Part shown: positions 17,232 through 23,189 of the stretch, piece by piece | Numbering within the stretch: position 1 is the stretch's first letter | How the letters are laid out: every line of letters starts with the position of its first letter | Virus record (IMG/VR): IMGVR_UViG_3300046010_017025 | Span: 1 to 29,970 of that record | DNA: 29,970 nucleotides | From: a virus | Reading direction: 5' to 3' (one strand) | Position numbers and translations under genes: made by a program | Notes under the pieces: model-generated | Seen by the model: only the letters and a program-made list of their open reading frames with translations | The model's database searches: none | Told to the model about the DNA's origin: nothing

Positions 17232-18389
17232 ATGGCAAAATCTAAAGCTGAAATTACCGATGATTTGGGATCAATGCTTGCAGATACACTAAACAAGAAA
17301 TTTAAATCACAAAGCAATAAGATTGCCTATTTCTTGGAAGGTGATGACGATGCACCGGTACACGTGAAAGAATTTGTTTCAACTGGTTCATCTATATTAG
17401 ATGTTGCAATTTCAAATAGAAAGCACGGTGGTATTCCGGTTGGTAAGATAACAGAACTAACTGGATTGGAAGGAAGCGGCAAGTCTTTGCTTGCCGCTCA
17501 TATCCTAGCCAACACTCAGAAAAAAGGAGGCATGGCTATCTTCATTGATACTGAAAATGCGGTTCCTCCTGATTTCTTTACCGCAGTAGGTATTGATTTG
17601 AAGAAGATGCTTTATGTACCAATGGATACCGTTGAAGATATTTTTGATACGATTGAATCAATTGTGGAGAAAGTAAGATCTTCTGATAAGAATAAGTTAG
17701 TTACTATTGTTGTTGACTCGGTTGCGGGTGCATCAACAAAACAAGAAATGGAAGCAGATTTTGATAAAGATGGATATGCAACTGCAAAGGCCATAATTAT
17801 ATCAAAGGCAATGCGAAAAATAACTAACTATATTGGACGTGAGCGAATTTGCCTTGTATTTACAAACCAGCTTAGAACAAAGATGGGTGTTAGTTTTGGT
17901 GATCCATGGACAACTTCTGGTGGAAAAGCAATAGGATTCCATTCTAGTGTTAGAATTAGATTGAAGAACACTGGGAATATTACAGCAAAACTAAACGGAA
18001 AAGATCAGATCGTTGGAGCCCAGACAAAGGTACATATATTTAAAAACAGATTGGGCCCGCCACAGCGAGTATGCGATTATGAGGTATTCTTTGCATCTGG
18101 TATTGATGATTACAGTAGCTGGTTAGGTGTTATGAAAGACTATGGTCTTGTAACACAAAGTGGTGCATGGTATGCATATATTAATAAATCAACCGGAGAG
18201 GAAATAAAATTCCAATCTAAACAGTTTAAGGCCATGCTGCTTGAAGACCAAGATTTACATGATGCAATATATGATGAAATTTGTGAAAAGTTGATTATGA
18301 AATACCAATCTGCATCTTTATTAGAATTAGATGATGTTGGTATTGAAGTAGAAGACAATTCAGCAGATTATATAGACGCAGAGGCGTAA
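17232..18389 (+). CDS. uvsX: UvsX/RecA-like recombinase
   Basis: A 385-residue RecA-fold ATPase. Walker A is G78-LEGSGK84-S, the catalytic Glu is in DTEN (E108), Walker B is LVTIVVD162, and FTNQLRTKMG followed by TTSGGKAIGFHSSVRIRL gives the RecA loop region and DNA-contacting segment. The length equals T4 UvsX (about 391 residues). It forms filaments on single-stranded DNA and drives strand exchange for recombination-dependent replication. It starts two bases after the SSB stop, and an AAGGAT ribosome site overlaps the SSB end. The acidic C-terminal tail (from ~365) is typical of RecA proteins. A 9-bp GC-rich stem covers its Walker A codons (17475-17498). Confidence 0.93.
   Translation: MAKSKAEITDDLGSMLADTLNKKFKSQSNKIAYFLEGDDDAPVHVKEFVSTGSSILDVAISNRKHGGIPVGKITELTGLEGSGKSLLAAHILANTQKKGGMAIFIDTENAVPPDFFTAVGIDLKKMLYVPMDTVEDIFDTIESIVEKVRSSDKNKLVTIVVDSVAGASTKQEMEADFDKDGYATAKAIIISKAMRKITNYIGRERICLVFTNQLRTKMGVSFGDPWTTSGGKAIGFHSSVRIRLKNTGNITAKLNGKDQIVGAQTKVHIFKNRLGPPQRVCDYEVFFASGIDDYSSWLGVMKDYGLVTQSGAWYAYINKSTGEEIKFQSKQFKAMLLEDQDLHDAIYDEICEKLIMKYQSASLLELDDVGIEVEDNSADYIDAEA
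17475..17498 (+). other. Perfect 9-bp hairpin over the uvsX Walker A codons
   Basis: Arms AGCGGCAAG (17475-17483) and CTTGCCGCT (17490-17498) pair perfectly around a six-base loop, in an otherwise AT-rich gene. It encodes the SGKSLLA part of the P-loop, so amino-acid constraint may explain some of it. No T-run follows. Confidence 0.4.
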
Positions 18390-19423
18390 TGAATAAAAAA
18401 TACGCAGCCTTATTTAATCAGGTTGTTCAAGAACACGAAACACAAAGCACAATACATAAAAATTCAAAAGTGCTTTTGGTTGATGGATTAAATGTATTTC
18501 TCAGGGCGTTCAGTGCAAACCCAGCACTGAACGCCAATGGGGAACCAGTTGGTGGATATTACGGATTTCTCCTTTCATTAAGAAACTCAATAAAACTTCA
18601 TAACCCGTCTAGGGTTATTATTGTTTTTGATGGAAAGGGCGGATCACAAAAACGTAAAAAACTGTATGCTGGTTACAAACAAGGCAAGGCAATAAAAAAG
18701 AAATTAAACCGTGCTATTGAGCTTACTGATAATGAAGAGCAACATTCTCTTCGATTGCAGTTTATAAAGTTATTAGAATATTTAGATAATTTACCAGTTA
18801 CAGTATTGTCATATGATAATGTTGAAGCAGATGATGTAATTGCATACATAGCAAAAAATCTATGCAACTATAAAGTTATAATATATTCAAATGACCGAGA
18901 TTATTTTCAATTAATAGATGATAACATCTCTGTATATTTCCCTGCAAAAACAAAAACCTATACTAAAGAAAGTATTATAGAAGACTATAACATATTACCG
19001 GAAAACTTTATTTATTATAAAGTTTTAATGGGAGATGTATCGGATAATATTAAAGGTTATAAAGGAATCGGTAAAGGAAAGTTCAATGCGCATTTTACTT
19101 TTCTAAATACAGCAATTTTTACACTTGATCAATTTATTGATTTTTGTTCTGTGTCAGATAACAAATATCACAAAAAGATTTCAGAAGATGTTGACTTATT
19201 GAAAAGAAATTACTATATTATGCAATTATTGGACGTTGATATCAGTGGGGACACAAAATCAAAAATTCGAGAGATTTTCAATGCACCAATAAACGAATTT
19301 AATCGTTATCAATTAAAGAAGATGATGGCAGAGGATTTATTAAACGGTCTTATAATTAACTTTGAAACTTGGATTTCAAACACATTCGATAAATTAAACG
19401 TGCTAAGGAATAAAAATGACTGA
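18389..19423 (+). CDS. 5'-3' exonuclease / RNase H of the FEN family
   Basis: A 344-residue flap-endonuclease-type nuclease with the full set of metal-binding acids: D32 (LLVDGLN), D81 (VFDGKG), E146/D148/D149 (VEADD), D169/D171 (SNDRD) and D216/D219 (GDVSDN), followed by a helix-hairpin-helix stretch (IKGYKGIGKG). This is the pattern of T4 RNase H and related 5' nucleases, which remove RNA primers and flaps during lagging-strand synthesis. The length fits (T4 Rnh is 305). Its ATG shares one base with the uvsX stop and its end overlaps the helicase gene by 8 bases, so it is co-translated with its replication partners. Two GC-rich hairpins lie in its first 80 codons. Confidence 0.88.
   Translation: MNKKYAALFNQVVQEHETQSTIHKNSKVLLVDGLNVFLRAFSANPALNANGEPVGGYYGFLLSLRNSIKLHNPSRVIIVFDGKGGSQKRKKLYAGYKQGKAIKKKLNRAIELTDNEEQHSLRLQFIKLLEYLDNLPVTVLSYDNVEADDVIAYIAKNLCNYKVIIYSNDRDYFQLIDDNISVYFPAKTKTYTKESIIEDYNILPENFIYYKVLMGDVSDNIKGYKGIGKGKFNAHFTFLNTAIFTLDQFIDFCSVSDNKYHKKISEDVDLLKRNYYIMQLLDVDISGDTKSKIREIFNAPINEFNRYQLKKMMAEDLLNGLIINFETWISNTFDKLNVLRNKND
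18505..18535 (+). other. Perfect 12-bp GC-rich hairpin inside the FEN nuclease gene
   Basis: Arms GGCGTTCAGTGC (18505-18516) and GCACTGAACGCC (18524-18535) are exact reverse complements around a seven-base loop (AAACCCA). Eight of the twelve pairs are G-C, which stands out in this AT-rich genome. It covers codons ~39-49, between the first two metal-binding Asp residues. No T-run follows, so it is not a standard terminator. Confidence 0.75.
18600..18618 (+). other. Second, 7-bp hairpin in the FEN nuclease gene
   Basis: Arms ATAACCC (18600-18606) and GGGTTAT (18612-18618) pair perfectly around a GTCTA loop, 64 bases after the 12-bp hairpin. TATTGTTTTTG follows, so a weak terminator-like reading is possible. 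It may be chance. Confidence 0.3.
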
Positions 19424-20771
19424 TACATTTGATCAATATGGATATACATTCCAGGTGAAATTGATTTCAACGCTCTTTAAAGATAGAGCGTTTTTACATC
19501 AAGTATACGATATATTGAGTCCAAAATACTTTGATTCTGACGCCAATGCATGGATCATTGAAACTGTAATGAATTATTGGAATGAGTATAGAAATTCACC
19601 AACGCTTGAAGTTTTAAAAGTTGAAACTGAAAAGATAGCTGTACCTGCTTTAAAGGCAGACGTAATCGAGCGTCTTAAAGATGCTGTTAAGCATTTTGAA
19701 TCAACTGACTTGGAATATGTAAAAGCACAGGCTCTTGATTTTTGTAAAAACCAAGTTATGAAAAATGCCATATTGGAATCGGTTGACTTATTGAAAGCCG
19801 GGCAGTTTGATAATATTAAGGCAAAAATTGATTATGCATTAAAGGCTGGTACTGATAAAAACATCGGCCACATTTATTCATCAGATCTAGAAGAACGCTA
19901 CAGTCAATATGCTAGAAATGTTATTTCAACTGGATGGCCTGTAATTGATTCTCTAATTAATGGTGGTCTTGGAAAGGGAGAACTTGGAACTGTTGTTGCA
20001 CCGGCTGGTATTGGTAAAAGTTGGGTTTTGGTGTGTCTTGCAGCAAACGCATTGAAGCAAGGTAAAAACGTTATTTACTATACAATGGAATTGAATCCGT
20101 TTTATGTTGGAATGCGTTTTGATGCCCACTTTACTAATACACCGTTTCAAGATCTATCAAAGGAGGCAGTAAAGACAAAGTTCCCAGAAATACAAGATTC
20201 TGCTAGAGGCAATCTCGTTATTAAGTTTTTCCCAGCAAATACACCGTCTGTTACAACACTTTCTGCGCACATTGAAAAATGTATTATGCAAAACTTTAAA
20301 CCAGATTTGATTGTAGTTGACTATGCTGATTTGTTGAGGTCAACATCAAACAAAGATGGTGAGCAGCAAGCACATGAGATATACCTAGAACTTAGAGGTC
20401 TTGCACATGAATACGAGATTCCTATTTGGACAGCCTCACAGACAAACCGTGGTGGATTGAAGGAAGATGTTATTGAAGGTGATTCGGTTGCCGCTTCATA
20501 TAGAAAAATTGCACATAGTGATTTTATTATATCGCTTAGTAGAAAACTGGAAGATAAATTGACCGGAACTGGACGAATTCATGTTATTAAAAATAGATTT
20601 GGTGCAGATGGTATCACTTTCCCAAGTAAGGTTGATACATCAACGGGTAGAATTGATCTGTTTGACCCAAGCTCACCAGACGGGCAGATTATAAATACCT
20701 CACAAAAGAACCCAGAAGAAGTAATGAGAAACACGTTATCTAAAAAACTTCTTGAATTGGATTCAAAATAA
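19416..20771 (+). CDS. Replicative DNA helicase, gp41/DnaB-like
   Basis: A 451-residue RecA-fold helicase. The N-terminal helical domain (~1-140) resembles DnaB/gp41 N-domains. The core begins STGWPVIDSLINGGLGKGE, with Walker A APAGIGK201-S, Walker B LIVVD302-YADLL, a sensor stretch WTASQTNRGG and an Arg-finger-type segment IKNRFGADG. T4 gp41 (475 residues) forms the hexamer that unwinds the fork and partners with primase; no primase gene is in this window. The ATG overlaps the FEN gene by 8 bases and has AAGGA upstream. A terminator-like hairpin sits at codons ~18-26. This is the last gene of the SSB cluster. Confidence 0.9.
   Translation: MTDTFDQYGYTFQVKLISTLFKDRAFLHQVYDILSPKYFDSDANAWIIETVMNYWNEYRNSPTLEVLKVETEKIAVPALKADVIERLKDAVKHFESTDLEYVKAQALDFCKNQVMKNAILESVDLLKAGQFDNIKAKIDYALKAGTDKNIGHIYSSDLEERYSQYARNVISTGWPVIDSLINGGLGKGELGTVVAPAGIGKSWVLVCLAANALKQGKNVIYYTMELNPFYVGMRFDAHFTNTPFQDLSKEAVKTKFPEIQDSARGNLVIKFFPANTPSVTTLSAHIEKCIMQNFKPDLIVVDYADLLRSTSNKDGEQQAHEIYLELRGLAHEYEIPIWTASQTNRGGLKEDVIEGDSVAASYRKIAHSDFIISLSRKLEDKLTGTGRIHVIKNRFGADGITFPSKVDTSTGRIDLFDPSSPDGQIINTSQKNPEEVMRNTLSKKLLELDSK
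19469..19495 (+). terminator. Terminator-like hairpin at the start of the helicase gene
   Basis: Arms AACGCTCT (19469-19476) and AGAGCGTT (19485-19492) pair perfectly over 8 bp around TTAAAGAT, and five T residues (19491-19495) overlap the end of the stem and continue past it. It lies 46 bases after the FEN stop but 53 bases inside the helicase frame. It fits an attenuator of transcription between FEN and helicase; a coding coincidence is the alternative. Confidence 0.45.
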
Positions 20772-20864
20772 TTAAAAAAATCGTCTATTTTTGTGTTTAA
20801 ATTCGATACTTATTGAGTACGAAGGGTACTTTTATTGAAAAAAAATGATTTTTAGGAGAAAAAA
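20772..20864 (+). promoter_or_regulatory. Intergenic leader before nrdJ
   Basis: This 93-base AT-rich gap is the longest in the window. AGTAC (20816-20820) and GTACT (20826-20830) form a 5-bp stem around GAAGG, followed by TTTATT: a weak terminator or leader hairpin. AGGAG (20855-20859) is the ribosome site for nrdJ. I see no convincing -35/-10 pair, and no sign of a cobalamin riboswitch, which would need a longer leader. Confidence 0.35.
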
Positions 20865-22721
20865 ATGGAATTAAGTAATAAAATTTTATCGGATATTACG
20901 GTTTATATGAAATATGCTAGATATATGCCCGATAAAAATAGAAGAGAGACTTGGGAAGAGTTGGTTACGAGAAATAAAGAAATGCACCAAAGAAAGTATC
21001 CAGCACTAAAAAAAGAAATAGAAAAAGTTTATAAGTTGGTTTATGATAAAAAAGTATTACCTTCAATGCGTTCATTGCAGTTTGGTGGGAAACCAATTGA
21101 AATAAGCCCAAACAGAATTTATAATTGCGCATATCTCCCTATAGATGATTGGAGAGCATTTGGTGAAGTTATGTTTTTGTTGCTAGGCGGAACCGGTGTT
21201 GGGTATTCGGTACAAAAACACCATGTTGAAAAACTCCCACCTATACATAAACCAAAGTCAGATAGAGAAAGAAGATTTTTGGTATCCGATAGTATCGAAG
21301 GATGGGCAGATTCAGTTAAAGCATTACTAAAATCCTATTTTATAGGAGGATCTTCACTCCGCTTTGACTATTCGGATATACGTCCAAAAGGCGCACGTTT
21401 AATTACAAGTGGTGGCAAAGCACCCGGTGCAGAGCCGTTAAAGATTTGTATTGAAAAAATACGATCAATATTAGACTTGAAAAAAGATGGCGATCAACTA
21501 ACACCACTAGAAGTTCATGATATTGTTTGTCATATTGCAGATGCAGTTCTTGCGGGTGGAATTCGTAGAGCGGCGCTCATCTCATTATTTTCTGCAGATG
21601 ATGATGAAATGATTTCATGTAAATTTGGTGCATGGTGGGAGTTGAATCCACAACGAGGAAGAGCAAACAATTCTGCTGTATTGCTTCGCAGTAAAGTAAC
21701 AGAAGAATTTTTTAAGGGATTGTGGAAAAAGATAGAGCTATCAAACGCGGGTGAACCGGGTATTTATTTTTCAAATGATAAGGATTGGGGAACAAACCCA
21801 TGTTGCGAAATTGCACTAAGACCATTCCAATTCTGCAATCTGTGCGAAGTAAACGTATCAGATGTTGAATCTCAGGAAGATTTGGAAGAACGAGTAAAGG
21901 CTGCAACTTTTATTGGTACATTGCAAGCTGGTTATACTGATTTTCATTATCTTCGTCCTATTTGGCAACGTACATCTGAAAAGGATGCATTGCTTGGCGT
22001 AGGAATGACGGGTATTGGCTCAGGTAAGGTTTCTAAGCTAGATGTTAAAGCAGCTGCAAAAGCAGCAAAAGAAGAAAATGAACGTGTAGCAGCCCTCATT
22101 GGAATCAATAAATCGGCAAGAATATCAACAATTAAACCAGCCGGTACATCGTCATTAACACTTGGATGTTCATCTGGAATTCATGCATGGCATAATGATT
22201 TTTATTTACGTAGAGTACGTGTAGGCAAGAATGAAGCAATTTACACATACCTGCATGAAACCCACCCTGAATTGGTTGAAGATGAGTATTTTAGACCACA
22301 TGATACTGCTGTTATTGGAGTTCCACAAAAAGCACCAGTTGGTTCTATCTTAAGAACTGAATCTCCTATACAATTGCTGGAGCGTGTTAAGTGGTTCAAC
22401 CAAAATTGGATTAAACCAGGTCACCGCAGTGGAATGAATACTCATAATATTTCTGCAACAGTATCAATCCGAGAGCATGAATGGGATGCAGTTGGTACGT
22501 GGATGTGGGAAAACAAAGAACATTTTAATGGCCTATCTGTACTTCCATTTGATGGTGGTAGTTATAAACAAGCACCATTTGAGGATATCTCAGAAGAAAA
22601 ATATGAACAGCTTATGCATGCCCTTCATGACGTTGATCTTTCACGGGTAATTGAATTGGATGATAATACAGATCTATCGGGTGAAATTGCATGTGCAGGT
22701 GGGGCATGCGAGATAAAATAA
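20865..22721 (+). CDS. nrdJ: Class II (adenosylcobalamin-dependent) ribonucleotide reductase, monomeric type
   Basis: A 618-residue enzyme reducing ribonucleotides to deoxyribonucleotides. The residues match the Lactobacillus RTPR pattern: NC88AYLP (first redox Cys, RTPR C119), NPC313CE315 (thiyl Cys C408 and E410), C324 exactly 11 residues on (C419), and a C-terminal pair C610-AGGA-C615 with the CxxxxC spacing of C731/C736. GGTGVGYSVQ near 110 and KPAGTSSLTLG near 425 are further family blocks. It is shorter than RTPR (739 residues). Class II enzymes need B12 coenzyme from the host but neither oxygen nor a small subunit, and no nrdB is seen. The C-terminal Cys pair is normally re-reduced by thioredoxin, and a thioredoxin gene lies at 26707. 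The DUF5522 gene overlaps its last 16 bases. Confidence 0.92.
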   Translation: MELSNKILSDITVYMKYARYMPDKNRRETWEELVTRNKEMHQRKYPALKKEIEKVYKLVYDKKVLPSMRSLQFGGKPIEISPNRIYNCAYLPIDDWRAFGEVMFLLLGGTGVGYSVQKHHVEKLPPIHKPKSDRERRFLVSDSIEGWADSVKALLKSYFIGGSSLRFDYSDIRPKGARLITSGGKAPGAEPLKICIEKIRSILDLKKDGDQLTPLEVHDIVCHIADAVLAGGIRRAALISLFSADDDEMISCKFGAWWELNPQRGRANNSAVLLRSKVTEEFFKGLWKKIELSNAGEPGIYFSNDKDWGTNPCCEIALRPFQFCNLCEVNVSDVESQEDLEERVKAATFIGTLQAGYTDFHYLRPIWQRTSEKDALLGVGMTGIGSGKVSKLDVKAAAKAAKEENERVAALIGINKSARISTIKPAGTSSLTLGCSSGIHAWHNDFYLRRVRVGKNEAIYTYLHETHPELVEDEYFRPHDTAVIGVPQKAPVGSILRTESPIQLLERVKWFNQNWIKPGHRSGMNTHNISATVSIREHEWDAVGTWMWENKEHFNGLSVLPFDGGSYKQAPFEDISEEKYEQLMHALHDVDLSRVIELDDNTDLSGEIACAGGACEIK

Positions 22722-22876
22722 CAGATAAAGATTATTATATTAATGAACACGGAAAGGTGGTATTCACAAAAGAGTACCACCTTAACCGTGGTTATTGCTG
22801 TGGAAGTGGGTGTAAGCACTGTCCATATGAACCGAAATACATAAAAGGTAATAAAAAGTATGATAAGATTGATTGA
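22706..22876 (+). CDS. Cys-rich DUF5522 mini-protein
   Basis: A 56-residue protein. I choose ATG 22706 because AGGTGGGG (22695-22702) sits at ideal distance inside the end of nrdJ; an in-frame ATG at 22691 would add five residues. The body KDYYINEHGKVVFT, YHLNRGYCCGSGCKHCPY matches the DUF5522 signature (YY-x-n-G-x-VFT-x-x-YHL-x-RGYCC-x-x-GC-x-HCPY), known from bacteria and eukaryotes without an assigned function. Four Cys within nine residues suggest metal or cluster binding. The 16-base overlap with nrdJ and a 17-base overlap with the next gene imply coupled translation. A 14-bp hairpin covers its middle. Confidence 0.8.
   Translation: MRDKITDKDYYINEHGKVVFTKEYHLNRGYCCGSGCKHCPYEPKYIKGNKKYDKID
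22748..22790 (+). other. Strong two-part hairpin in the DUF5522 gene
   Basis: Inner arms AAGGTGGTA (22754-22762) and TACCACCTT (22775-22783) give 9 perfect pairs; outer arms CACGG (22748-22752) and CCGTG (22786-22790) add five more across a 1x2 internal loop. The terminal loop is 12 bases (22763-22774). No T-run follows. Confidence 0.6.
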
Positions 22877-23114
22877 TGAAGTTGATCCAAAACGGGTTAA
22901 CGCTAAACACATGGTTGGAAAGCAAATATTAATTAGAGATAAAGATGAAATTTTTATGTCAAAGGTTGTTAATATTGCAAACATTCCGTATGTTTATAGA
23001 TGGGGTGTTGGTTATAAACTAGATTCGTTTGATGGTTGGTCACCACTTCCAATACAAGAAATAGATATGGAGCGCGATTTACGTCATCTAAATCATTTCT
23101 TTAGCGAGGATTAA
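22860..23114 (+). CDS. Small protein of unknown function
   Basis: An 84-residue protein (MIRLIDEVDPKRVNAKHMVG start) that I cannot assign. It alternates basic and acidic residues and has a WGVGYKLDSFDGWSPLP centre, which suggests a small beta-rich fold; the end is His/Asp-rich. It overlaps the DUF5522 gene by 17 bases, and AAAGG (22845-22849) lies somewhat far upstream. It is the last gene before the polymerase promoter region, so it belongs to the nrdJ transcription unit. Confidence 0.65.
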   Translation: MIRLIDEVDPKRVNAKHMVGKQILIRDKDEIFMSKVVNIANIPYVYRWGVGYKLDSFDGWSPLPIQEIDMERDLRHLNHFFSED

Positions 23115-23145
23115 ATCTTATTTAAGTTTCAATGGGTGGGCTCCG

Positions 23146-23174
23146 TTGTGTAAAATGATAGGCCCTTATAAAAT
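23146..23174 (+). promoter_or_regulatory. Probable promoter/leader for the DNA polymerase gene
   Basis: TTGTGT (23146-23151) and TAAAAT (23169-23174) are 17 bases apart in the 75-base gap before the polymerase; AAAGG (23179-23183) is its ribosome site. In the same gap GGGCT (23138-23142) can pair with AGGCCC (23160-23165) with one bulge, a weak candidate for the kind of leader hairpin through which T4 gp43 controls its own translation. If transcription starts near 23181, that hairpin would not be in this transcript, only in read-through RNA. Confidence 0.4.
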
Positions 23175-23189
23175 ATTTAAAGGTGTTAC

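Noticed and set aside
20772-20864. Cobalamin riboswitch before the B12-dependent nrdJ
   Set aside because: The 93-base leader is too short for the class and shows no B12-box-like conserved segment.
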